Source: Mesostigma viride (Eukaryota > Streptophyta > Mesostigmatophyceae > Mesostigmatales > Mesostigmataceae). Taken from it: a stretch of 64,000 nt of DNA. The stretch covers positions 167,501-231,500 of the forward strand of contig RPFO01000231.1 of the NCBI GenBank assembly GCA_009746045.1. Reading direction: 5' to 3'. Made by a program: the position numbers and the translations under genes. The notes under the pieces are model-generated. The model was not told the origin of the DNA and ran no database searches. It saw only the letters and a list, made by a program, of their open reading frames with translations. This document shows, piece by piece, positions 33,265-44,300 of the stretch; position 1 is the stretch's first letter; each line of letters begins with the position of its first letter.

Positions 33265-34400
33265 TTGAATTGAATTGAATTGAATTGTAACATAACTCCG
33301 TTGGGAGTATATGTAGCACATAGCCCAGAGAAGGGGCATATGGCCTATCATACATTCTAAGCTACTTCCTGCAAGGGTGGGAATGTAAACAACACTTGCT
33401 CTAGGTGCACTAGGGCACCTGCACCACCCAGAGTTTCAGGCAGCACCCAGCGAAGGGGAGCCTGTCATAGGTGGGGAAGATCATCATGGCCATACAAGAG
33501 CTAGGACATGGCTTCTCTACAGAGAGCATCTCTCTGCATGGCATAGCATGGCGAAATTCTTAATGCAACATCCATGGGGGTCCCTTTATAGGCAGGGCTT
33601 GGCTAAATTCTGTAGACAACATCCATGGGGGCCGTTATGGGCGCACATGCGCGTGGGCCACATGCTAGGCTAAGCCTGACTAATCTACACTACTGGTATG
33701 AATTCCCTAGTCTGGGGTGGCAGGAGGGGGCTGCCAGGGCTTGTGGTCAACGTGGATGACCGCCCCCCTCCAGTATACCGGCTTCCCCCCTGCGCTGTGC
33801 CGGACCTGAAGGTAGGTCGGCCATAGCTCGCGTCGCCGCTGTTGCTGGGCCAGGGTCAAGTCGTCGTCCAGCGTGAAGCGAGTCCTTGAGAGCTTCTTGC
33901 GGCATTTAAGGAACGACAGCTTGTCCGCCATGTACTTAAAGGTGAGGAGCACGGGTGCCGGGCCAGCCTTCCCCGCGCGCGGGGGAGGCGGACAGCCGAC
34001 ATGTCCAGCTCACCAGTGAGTAGCATGGGGGCAAGAATGTCGCGCTTAAATGCCTCAAGAAGGCTCGTGGAGGTCTCACCTGCCGGCTGGTCGAAGTGCT
34101 TGACGATGACATTGTGGCTGCGCCGGGCGATGTCGGTGTCCTCGCGAAGGTCGAGGGCTTGTTGCTTGAGTTGTGCCGAGATGGTGGAGGTGGTGGAGGT
34201 GGTGTGCTGCTTAAGCAAGTCCGCCCAGGTGGAGGGAGCATCGCCGGCCGGGCCAGCAGGCGTCGGCTGGGCGGCGATGTCCTTCACCGCTTGGGCGGTG
34301 AGGCCGGCGGTGTCATGCAAGCTCTCAAGGGCGTGGCTTGAAGGCGTTGGTCGATCCGTATGCTCTAGTGAACATCCCTTGGATAAACAATGGGCCACTT
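33265..34400 (-). mobile_element. ORF1-only LINE derivative, 5'-truncated
   Basis: Minus strand: the C-terminal half of an L1-type ORF1 (34,398 to 33,707), then about 390 bp of 3' UTR, the bulged hairpin (33,291-33,313) and an (AATTC)n tail (33,266-33,286). ORF1 pieces include HNVIVKHFDQPAGETSTSLL (RRM region) and, in another frame, RFTLDDDLTLAQQQRRRELW (CTD). There is no endonuclease or RT between ORF1 and the tail. It is the second element in this window with that layout. Its 3' UTR matches 1-221. Confidence 0.7.
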
Positions 34401-34420
34401 TTTAAACCATTAAATGAATG

Positions 34421-34483
34421 AATTGATTAATTAATTAATTAATAGACACGTGAGCATTAGTCCTCAGTGGGAGGGGAACATGG
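34421..34483 (-). mobile_element. Inverted LINE 3' end at the 5' side of the main LINE
   Basis: A (TTAA)n tail, AGACACGTGAGCATTAGTCC and TCAGTGGGAGGGGAACATGG form the reverse complement of the 3' end at 38,205-38,275, except that one arm of the CACGTG hairpin is missing. The near-complete LINE is therefore bounded by inverted copies of about 60 bp. Confidence 0.85.
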
Positions 34484-37400
34484 GATAAGTAATAAATTCG
34501 TTCGCTTTGCACCTGAGCCGGAGCCCGCGCTGCGAACCCTTCTCTCCTATCAATGACGACGCTCGCGGCCCCGCGGCTCCGCGGCTTTAGCAGTGGGATC
34601 TGCCTAACTCCCCTTCCCGCCCCTTTGCCTTCGCAGCCCTTGGGCTGTCGGAGAGAGAGCACCGGGTCGGCAGTGAGCCAGGTTCGCCCCGCCTCGCGCG
34701 GCCGCCTCCGGAACCTCCTCAGACTGCACGCATTTCTTATGCGTGCAGACGCAGACTCATTCTACCTGGCCACCCGAGCCAACCGTCGGCGTCGCCTCGA
34801 CGCGTTGGCAGGAAGAATCGAAACGGTGATTGAAAGCATAAGTCCCCAACCCGCCCCCCCTACCCCACCACCTCCACCCCCACCCCCATCACCACCCTGC
34901 TCCATCTCCGCCCCCACCCCCGCCTGCACCCCCCTTTTCGGTCAACGCGCGCCCTTGGTCATCGCCACCTTCAACGCCCGCACGCTCCAGCCCGACGCTG
35001 ACCGCTGTCACTGCCTGCGCAGTGACGACTGTCAGTGCCATCGAGTCTCCAATCTTATTGGTTTCTGCATCGACAATAATATCGCCATCCTGGGAATCCA
35101 AGAACACAGGCGCACTGCATCGGCCCGCGGATCAACTGCCCTTGTTGCTGACGACATCGACGGCTGGCGGTTCTACTACGGAGGCGGCGACGGCACCGGG
35201 AACGGGGGCGTCGGTCTCCTCTGCTCCCCGCTCGCCGTACGCCACATGGGCGAACCCCAGCTGGTCAACGCTCGCCTCCTCGTGGCCACTTTTCATTCGA
35301 TGGAGGGCCACTCGACCTACGCCCTGACGGTGGGCGTTGGTTACGCACCCCACTCCGGCCACCCAGAACAAGACCGCAAGGACTTCTTTGCAGCGCTGGA
35401 GAACCTGGCGAACGGCATCCCTGGTCGCAACTACCTCGCTCTGCTGCTGGACGCCAACGCCACGCTACCACCGGGTACTGGCGGATGTCAGCACGCCCCC
35501 AACGGTACGGTCTCCAATGCCAACACTGAACTTTTTGCTGATTTGCTTACGACATGCGATTTGGTCACTGCCAACACTCGCTTTCCACATAGTCCAGATG
35601 CTTTGGTCACACACACCTCGCCAACTGGCACTGAACGCTGCATTGACTATGTTGTAATGCGCAAGCGTCATCAAGGATCTGTACTAGCTGCTCGCTCGCA
35701 TGTGATCCCCCTGGTGCGCTCCGATCATCGCATCGTCACCGCCCGCATCCGCCTGCGATTCCCCTCGCCCTTTCGTAAGCACGTGGCACCACCTGATTTG
35801 CGCACACTTCAGTTGCTCGAGAAATCTGACGACGCTCTGGAGGACTTCCCTGAAAAACGCGCCCACAAGCGCGCCGCAGAGGCGTTCGTCGACGCGCTGG
35901 ACATCCCGGCCAGCCACGCCCAGCTGTTCGCTGCCGGCCCGGCATCGGCCCTTCGGCACCTCGCTGACAAGCTGCCCGCGGCCGGGGCCCTACTGCCCCC
36001 CCGCCGCCCGCCCCGCTTCACCAGCCTGCACCGGCTCCCCGCCGTCATCCAGGCCCGGCAAGCCCTGCGCGACAACAGCGACCCCGCCCGCTACGCCCGC
36101 CTCAAAGCCGATTACCACTCGGCCATCCGGCAGGCGACCAAGGAGCAGGAGGACCTTCATGTCCGCGAGTACTTCGCCCACCTCAAGGACCAGCACGGCA
36201 AGTACGCCTGGACCCGCCTGCGTCACGCCCAACGGCCCGCCGGCGGCGCGCAGCCGGCGCCGCGGACGCTCTCTGGCTCACCGCAGCAGCAGCTCGACCA
36301 GTGGTATTCCTCCCAGTCCCGGCTGCTCGGCGCCCCCCCGCCGCCTCCGCCGCTTGGCCCTCTGGCGGCCGCACGCCTGGCAGTAGCACCGCGGACGTCC
36401 CTGCGCCGCCCACGCCGCCCGCCGCTGAGCAGGACTACACGTACCCAGCCCTGACGGAACCCCTGGCCGACCCCAACGAGCTCCCGCCGTTCACCGAGCT
36501 CGAGCTGAGCACCGCCGCCAAGCAACTCCGCTTCTATGCCGCCGTTGGACCTGACCAGCTCCCAGCCCCGGTGATTAAGCTGACGGCGCTCACGGGGTTC
36601 CTGCTTGACGTCTGCAACCGGATCCTGCTTGCCGACGCGCCGCCGATTCCTGAGTGGCAGCACAGCTACCGTATTATGCTGTACAAAAACAAAGGTTCCC
36701 CTGACGACCCCGCCAACTACAGAGGAGTCTGCATCCAGAGCGCCGCACTTAAGTTGTTCATGCGCATGATCCTCAACCGCCTTCGTTCTGCTCTCGACTG
36801 TCACCTTGGGGAAAGTCAAATGGGCTTCCGTCCTGGGCGCAACACCGTCATGGCCATCTTCGTCGCGCGTCGCCTCTTCGAGGAAATCGCTCTCCTGCAA
36901 CCTGGTGAGTTTCCCGCAATCCTGATCTTCGTCGACTTCATCAAGGCTTTTGATTCTGTCCTCTGGGACGCTCTATGGGCTGTACTTGCTCGCGCTCGCG
37001 TCCCCACTCCCCTGATTACCGTCATCCGCACGCTGTATGAGGGGTCGACCACTTCGGTGCGCACTCAACACGGCATTACCCCCCATGCCCACTGCAGACC
37101 GGCGTCTGGCAGGGTTGCGTCCTGTCGCCGTACCTGTTTATTATTGTAGTGGATTATGTTATGCGCCAGGCACGTGCTCGCTTTGCTAGCATTGCAGGCC
37201 GTGCCCCTGGCCTAGCGATCACGAACGAGCTTGGGGAAGGGGGGCCGACTAACAAGCAGAATTTACTAGCTGACCTCATTTATGCCGACGACATCACGCT
37301 CATCGAGAAGCCGGAGTCTGCCCAACTTTGGCTGGACTGCCTGGCGCTCGAGGCTCGGGCGGTTGGTCTAGAAATCAGCCCCAAAACGGAGGCCCTGGCC

Positions 37401-38280
37401 CTCGGCATGGCAGGGCCCCCACCCACACTCCGCCTCTTAGACGATCGATGCGAGGTCAACTACCCTCCTTCAGGCCGCTTCAAGCTGCTCGGCAGTTGGC
37501 TTCCCGACTGCGAGGACGACATGACGACACGGATCGGCATGGCGTGGGCGCACCTCCATGACCACCGCCGCTGGTGGAGCAACCCCGCCCTACCCCGGAT
37601 CGTCAAGCGTGACCTCTTCAAGGTCGTCATTCTGACGATCCTGACCTACGGCGCCGAGACGTGGACACTGACGCAGGAGCTGGAGCAACGACTCGACGGC
37701 GCCGTCACCAAGATGCTGCGCAAGGCCCTTAACATCCCCTTTGGTTTGCACATTAGTAATGAGGATTTGTACGCTGATTTGCCCTATGTTTCCCACATTA
37801 TTAGGCACAGGCGCCTGGGCCTAGCCGGGCACCTGGCCCGCACAGATCAGGTAGATACATCAGATAGACTAGCTGGCACCAAGCCCGCCCAGCCTGGGCG
37901 ATATGTCCTCACCTGGCGTGCCCCCGGCCGCGCGCGGCAGGGCCGCCACCCGTGGACTTTTCGTGATAGACTCGGCATGGACATGTGCTACACTAGACGT
38001 GACGGGCTCACCCCCGGGCAGCCTCCTGGTTTGTCTGTAATATGGAGGCAGATGGTGCGCAAGGATAGATGGCAAGTAGTGATGAAGGAGACCACCCCCA
38101 AGCCTGTGGGGGCTCCGCGTGTGACCAAGTATGGCATTCATAGCGATTCGGGCCGCGGTGCCCACACCCCTGTAACTAGGACCTAGATAGCTTATACCAT
38201 CCATTCCATCCCATGTTCCCCTCCCACTGAGGACTTATGCTCACGTGACGCAGTCACGTGTCTATTAATTAATTAATTAA
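34484..38280 (+). mobile_element. Near-complete single-ORF APE-type LINE (RTE/CR1-like)
   Basis: A 70-bp 5' leader, one endonuclease-RT ORF (34,553-38,186) and a 3' UTR of about 75 bp. The UTR ends in a CACGTGAC-GCA-GTCACGTG hairpin (38,242-38,260) and a (TTAA)n tail. No separate ORF1 is present, which fits RTE-like elements. Truncated copies at 13,537-16,951 and 38,765-39,566 are very similar, so the family moved recently. Confidence 0.9.
34553..38186 (+). pseudogene. LINE endonuclease-reverse transcriptase, two frameshifts
   Basis: ATG 34,553. Pro-rich N-terminus, then an AP-endonuclease domain (VIATFNARTL, LGIQEHR, LLLDANA, SDHRIV), a linker, and the RT. The RT has DDPANYRGVCIQSAALK, MGFRPGRNTVMAI, FVDFIKAFDSV (motif A, first catalytic Asp) and YADDITLIEKP (motif C). 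The C-terminal region has LTYGAETWTLT and HRRLGLAGHLARTD. The frame changes at about 36,390 and 37,083. At each place this copy is one base shorter than the 13.5-16.3 kb copy (a run near GTAGCACCGCGG; the C-run in ATTACCCCCC), so each is a single-base deletion. All catalytic motifs are otherwise present. As written it cannot make a full protein; assembly error in the C-run is an alternative for the second. Confidence 0.88.
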
Positions 38281-38284
38281 TGGG

Positions 38285-38688
38285 ATAAGTAAGCAAGTAA
38301 TTACTTGCGTGTCATGCGCAAAGGCATGCCACGGAGTACTATGCTAATCTCATTAGAAAAAATAATTACACAAAAGTTTAAACAAATATCGTCTGCATCA
38401 TTCCCAAACCATTAAGCACTAGATGGGGATGTAATCCTCATCCGAGCTGTCCTCTACTGTAATGGCAGACGAGGCGGTAGTGTAGCGGCTATCCTCAGGG
38501 CCAGTAACCTCCACCTTCGGACTTCTACCCTGGCTAGCAACGGGCCGCGGGGCCCGTGGGGAGAAAACAGGAGCATACCCCACAGGAAGGTGCTTAGCGC
38601 ACATGGCAGCCCATTTCTCCTTTTCCATCATGCGGGCGCGGAGTACGGATAGTCCCAGAAGCCCTGCATGTTCAAGCAGTTGTGTCAC
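38285..38688 (-). mobile_element. Fragment with (TTAC)-type end and acidic C-terminal ORF
   Basis: A minus-strand open frame 38,688-38,419 (89 residues, no start) ends ITVEDSSDEDYIPI then a stop. A 3' stretch of about 130 bp follows that is shared with 23,190-23,365 and ends in ACTTGCTTACTTATCCC. It is probably the 3' end of a transposon or repeated gene whose 5' part was lost at the LINE junction near 38,700. The protein family is not recognised. Confidence 0.45.
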
Positions 38689-38764
38689 ATAGGTCCGGGT
38701 CGCGCCGCGCCGGTGCCGGGCGCGCGCAAGTTTGCCAGTGGGTTGCGATGGGACAAGGGGACAA

Positions 38765-39566
38765 CATGGGATGGAATGGATGGTGTAAGCTATCTAGATC
38801 CTAGTTACAGGGTTGCGGGCACCACGGCCCGAATCGCTATGATTAATGCCATACGCGGTCACACGCGGAACCCCCACAGACTTGGGGGTGGTCTCCTTTA
38901 TCACTACTTGCCATCTATCCTTGCGTACCATCTGCCTCCATATTACAGACAAACCAGGAGGCTGCCCGGGTGTGAGCCCGTCACGTCTACTGTAGCACAT
39001 GTCCATGCCGAGTCTATCACGAAAAGTCTATGGGTGGCGGCCCTGCCGCGCGCGGCCTGGGGCACGCCAGGGGAGGACATATCGCCCACCTGGGCTGGGC
39101 GGGCTTGGTGCCCGCTAGTCTATCTGATGTGTCTACCTGATCTGTGCGGGCCAGGTGCCCCGCTAGGCCCAGGCGCCTGTGCCTAATAATGTGGGAAACA
39201 TAGGGCAAATCAGCGTACAAATCCTCATTACTAATGTGCAAACCAAAGGGGATGTTAAGGGCCTTGCGCAGCATCTTGGTGATGTTGCCGTCGAGTCGTT
39301 GCTCCAGCTCCTGCGTCAGTGTCCACGTCTCGGCGCCGTAGGTCAGGATCGTCAGAATGACGACCTTGAAGAGGTCACGCTTGACGATCCGGGGTAGGGC
39401 GGGGTTGCTCGATCCGCCAGCGGCGGTGGTCATGGAGTTGCGCCCACGCCATGCCGATCCGTGTCGCCAGGTCGTCCTCGCAGTCGGGAAGCCAACTGCC
39501 GAGCAGCTTGCATGAAGCTGCCTGAAGTAGGGTAGTTGACGTCTCGGTGTCGTCTGAGAGGCGGAG
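38765..39566 (-). mobile_element. 5'- and 3'-truncated LINE fragment
   Basis: Corresponds to the RT C-terminal part and proximal 3' UTR of the 34.5 kb family (YGAETWTLTQELEQRLDG, GLHISNEDLYADLPYVSHI). It lacks the hairpin and tail and is interrupted by indels near 39,060-39,085 and 39,415. Confidence 0.85.
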
Positions 39567-39789
39567 TGTGGGCTTTTTTAAAAAAAATGAATGGACTAAG
39601 TTGTTGTTGGCAGTTTACGCTTTGCAGGAATCATTCCTGTTTGGTTGGGTAACAATTGCACCGTGTCTTGGAGCTACGTGTATTAACTCGAGTTAAGGGG
39701 CAGGGAGGTCACGCGCTCAGCCCTAACTTGCATTTTGCTGGATTTTTATCCTGCTAGCTAGCCACGATTAAATCAAACTAAATTACATT

Positions 39790-41060
39790 AAATTATAACA
39801 TGACTCCGTTGGGAGATCATGTAGCACATATTCCCGTGGATCGATGGAGGGGGGGCAAAGCCGCGAAACCGAACTAATCTTACTCTAAGCTAATCTAATC
39901 TAGAAAACCCTACCTATTCTACTCAGCAAAGCGCCCCTTCCGCTTGGGGGGAGGGGGCTTGCCCACAGAGGGGGGCGTATGAGCCTGGACAATGGTCTTC
40001 CACCTCTTCTTGTCCTGCATAGCAGTCCAAGCAAGAGAGAGGGAGTGAATGCGATGTTCAAACTGAGCTGGGACCACTAGGTCAGCCAGCAACTGCTGTG
40101 GGTAGGTCATGACATGTTTGCCTACCTTCTTAGGAATGTCCTTGGGGCCAGGCCAGGTCAGGATATGCTGCCCTGGCTGGCCAAGCCGCTGGAGCCCGGC
40201 CAGACCGAGGTCGGTGTCTACCTGGCTGGTGCGGGCAAGATGTCCTACGAATGCTATCCTACGCTGTCTAATCTCGTCCGAAACGCGAGGCATGCCCTGG
40301 TACAAAGATTCTAAAGACCTATGCGTGGAAAACCCTACATTCAGGGCCTGACGGAGCATCCTGGTTACCGTGCCGTCTAGCTTGGCCGCCAGCGTGTCCG
40401 TGAGCGTCCATGCCTCGGCGCCATACGTGAGCACCGTGAGGACCAGGACCTTGCGGAGCATGCGCTTGCGGTGCTCGCCGAGGGCCTTCGAGTGCCAGTA
40501 GGTTTTGAGCGAACGATGCCCAGCCCAGGCCAGGCCGATGCGGGTGTCCACATCGTCGGCGGTGTCAGGAAGCATGCTCCCCAGCAGTGTGAAGCGATCA
40601 CGAAACGGGACCTCCGTCCCGTCTAGCAGCCGCGGCAGCGGCGGGCGACTGGAAGCCCCAATCACCATCGCCTCAGTTTTGACACTAATCTCCAACCCCA
40701 CCGCCCTCGCCTCCAAGCCCCGACAGTCCAGCTAGGTCTGAATGTGCTCGGGGCGCTTGATGAGGGTGGTGTCATCCGCATAAATCAGGTCGGATAGGCG
40801 GTAGCCCGGGGCAACGCCTCCGTGTTCGCGCACGTTAAGGATATCCAAGCTGGGCTCGAACCCCTTAAGAGCAGTAAAACGCACACGTGCCCGGCGCATG
40901 ACATGATCCACGACAATAATGAACAGATATGGGGACAGGACACAACCTTGCCACACCCCGTGGTGAAGGGGAAAGTGGTGCCGGGGTGGTGCCGTCCGCA
41001 GTCCGCACTACTGCCTGTGAGCCCTCATACAGTCGACGAATGGCTAGCCACGATGGGACA
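39790..41060 (-). mobile_element. 5'-truncated LINE of the 222-1,010 family
   Basis: The minus strand reads IRRLYEGSQAVVRTADGTTP (frame-shifted, about 41,050-40,990), WQGCVLSPYLFIIVVDHVM, YADDTTLIKRPEH, an in-frame TAG near 40,734, then a 265-residue run (40,716-39,919). That run has EARAVGLEISVKTEAM, LTYGAEAWTLTDTLAAKLDG and RRIAFVGHLARTSQVD. The 3' UTR has the bulged hairpin at 39,799-39,821 and a TTTAAT-like tail. Truncated between RT motifs A and B. Confidence 0.85.
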
Positions 41061-41382
41061 GCGTATACTAAAGATGCATCCCCTTCCACGGCGTTGGATC
41101 GCCATGCTTCCAGGCATATTTGCCTCACTTCATGTACTAAAGACGAGTTTAGGGAGCTATGCAAGATGCCGGGGTTTTGAGTTGTCTCCCAAGGATGCTT
41201 TTCTCGCGCACGTTATCTGGTACACATTATGTTTACCTACCGTGTGCAACTTGTTGTACTGTCAACCGCCGCGTCTCCAATCAACCTCAGGCATGCCGAT
41301 ACATAGAACTACGCCACAAGAAACTGATCCCAAAGACCCTCCCGGAATATAGAATTGCTTTGCAAACAGCAATAAATACAAA

Positions 41383-44300
41383 TCAGTTGTCATCAACCAT
41401 CTGACCGGAGAACAAGTGGGGGTCGCTCTCCGCTATGTCTGAAAGTGACAGCGCCCTGGTGGGGCGCGACGCCGTGTCATGGCTACTAGGAATAATTACA
41501 ATCTGAGACCCATCGTTATCGTCACCAGCAAGGCTATCGGCCCGCGCACTGGACAGTCTCATCGGGAGCGGCGGCTTGGCGCCACCTGCCCGCTGGCTCG
41601 CCCATCTCCTCCCATCGGGAGACTCTTGCAGCCCATTCCTGGGACCCGAGGTGCCCCCATCAGACGCGTTCGATGCATGCAGAATGTCCCCATGAGGATC
41701 CTCATCTGACACGTCCAACGATAGCCTCCCCGGAGCCAGCTCATCGTCCATCGAGATGTGCCACGTCCGCTCGTTGCCAGATCCATTGAGTCGGCCTGCC
41801 CCAGCGGACCCATGGTCTGGCGAGGGGCTCTGGAGGCCGTGTGCTGGCCGCAAGGGGGAGGACTCCAACTTCGCGCCGGATGGCCCCTCGCGTGGCGAGG
41901 GCTCGGCCCTCGACAACGGTGACAACCCCGGCTGCTGCGGCAGTTGCGGTTGTTGCTGCTGGCGCTGCGCCGGCTGCGACTGCGGCTGCGGTACCGCTGC
42001 CTGCCAGGATTGGCCGAGCGCACCGGCGGCCGGGCCTGGGGAGTCCTGCATCGAGAAGATTGCGCGTGGAGACGCCTCGGGCGTACGCTGGGTGCTGCCG
42101 AGCGCGGCCCAGTTGGACGGTTCGCCGTAGCTGTTGATGGTGGCTTCCAACGCGTCCAGGCTGTTCTCTGCGTCTACCAGAGACTGGGGTTTTGAGTCAG
42201 CACATGCACACGGGCATTATGACGCCCACAAGGACATGGCAAGTACTATAGAGTAAATAGTGGTGTGGAGAAGACAGACGGGGGAGAACAGTAAGATTCT
42301 CGGTCCACGTTAGTGGTGGCATATCCATGGGCAATACTTAAATCTAAATGGTCAGTACTGGTTGCAGATAACAGACATACCTAACACATATACCATGAAC
42401 ACAGACATACCCTAACATACATACCTACACCCTTTCATGTAGCATATACCGTACATTCATAACTGGCGGCAGGCGCAGCTATTGGCGTTCCCAAACCGAA
42501 ATTACTCACCTGGCTTGAGCACAAATCACAGAGAGGGGGAGACATGCTCTATTTCTGCTCCTATTATTATTATCATTATTACTATTATTACTACTACTAT
42601 CATTATTACTACTATTACTTTACTACTACGACTACTACGACGACGACGATTATTATTATTATTAATATTATCATTACCATCATTATTATTATTATTACGG
42701 CAAAGTGGGCTCCGCAGGGTGAGAGAGATTGGATAGACGGCCAAGACGGACTAGACATGATATGAAAGGATAGACAGAGAGATTAGATAGACGGCCAAGA
42801 CGGACTAGACATGATACGAAAGGATAGACAGAGAGATTAGATAGACGGCCAAGACGGACTAGACATGATATGAAAGGATAGACAGAGAGATTAGATAGAC
42901 GGCCAAGACGGACTAGACATGATACGAAAGGATAGACAGAGAGATTGGATAGACGGCCAAGACGGACTAGACATGATATGAAAGGATAGACAGAGAGATT
43001 AGATAGACGGCCAAGACGGACTAGACATGATATGAAAGGATAGACAGAGAGATTAGATAGACGGCCAAGACGGACTAGACATGATACGAAAGGATAGACA
43101 GAGAGATTAGATAGACGGCCAAGACGGACTAGACATGATATGAAAGGATAGACAGAGAGATTAGATAGACGGCCAAGACGGACTAGACATGATATGAAAG
43201 GATAGACAGAGAGATTAGATAGACGGCCAAGACGGACTAGACATGATATGAAAGGATAGACAGAGAGATTAGATAGACGGACAAGACGGACCAGATACGA
43301 AAGGATAGACAGAGAGATTAGATAGACGGCCAAGACGGACTAGACATGATATGAAAGGATAGACAGAGAGATTAGATAGACGGCCAAGACGGACTAGACA
43401 TGATATGAAAGGATAGACAGAGAGATTAGATAGACGGCCAAGACGGACTAGACATGATATGAAAGGATAGACAGAGAGATTAGATAGACGGCCAAGACGG
43501 ACTAGACATGATACGAAAGGATAGACAGAGAGATTAGATAGACGGCCAAGACGGACTAGACATGATATGAAAGGATAGACAGAGAGATTAGATAGACGGC
43601 CAAGACGGACTAGACATGATACGAAAGGATAGACAGCCAAGCAGCAGATTGGGGAACCATGGCCCTCAATGATCTGTACTATGGGCTAGCATTGTAAAAA
43701 CACAGGGCTTGAACAGGGGGCTAGGTTGTGAGATCTGTTTAGGGTTTGAACCCTGAACCCTGAACCCTACATCGTAAATCGCAGGAAGACCGCTATAGGT
43801 CTGGCATCCGTAACATCTGTCCAGCGAGGAAGCCGTCGACCACCCTGTGTGTAGTTCCTAGCGGTGCAGGCAGGAACCGCAAAGTTCAACGATGGGTGAG
43901 CTGAGGTGATCCACGTCATGAATCCGGCATTGCCCCATGATACGGAGCTGCAAGTACCCACTACTTTCGTTCAGCTATTTGAAAACGCCAGAATTCAGGC
44001 ATGAACTGTCGAGGCATGGCAGCATTTACAAGCCTTCGTGGAATCACTCAAATGAAGTTGTATTTACAAATCCACAATTCCGCATTCTTGATGGGAGCGT
44101 CTGCAGCCAGCAAATGGTTTTACTCCGGGGTCATAAAAGTAGTTGGGGTCATGAAAGTAATTGCCGATCATAAAACCAATTGCCTGTCCAGTAATGGCTC
44201 AATCATATGGCTCGCACACAAGGCTCGGCACCTCGCTCACCTGCAGGCGGTCCGCCCCTGTCTTGTAGCGCGCCACCAGCCCTTGGAGCTCGCGGTTCTT

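Noticed and set aside
34553-38186. Domesticated host gene instead of a LINE
   Set aside because: Endonuclease and RT motifs in LINE order, a 3' tail and several truncated copies nearby show it is an ordinary mobile element.
41060-41382. Plus-strand ORF at 40,822-41,352 as a gene
   Set aside because: Half of it is antisense to the LINE RT and the remainder has no recognisable feature.
42695-43640. Minus-strand ORFs of 212 and 123 residues (RLSNLSVYPFISCLVRLG periods)
   Set aside because: The 54-bp unit is a multiple of 3, so openness is expected. There is no start, splice or domain evidence, and it sits between two well-supported exons.
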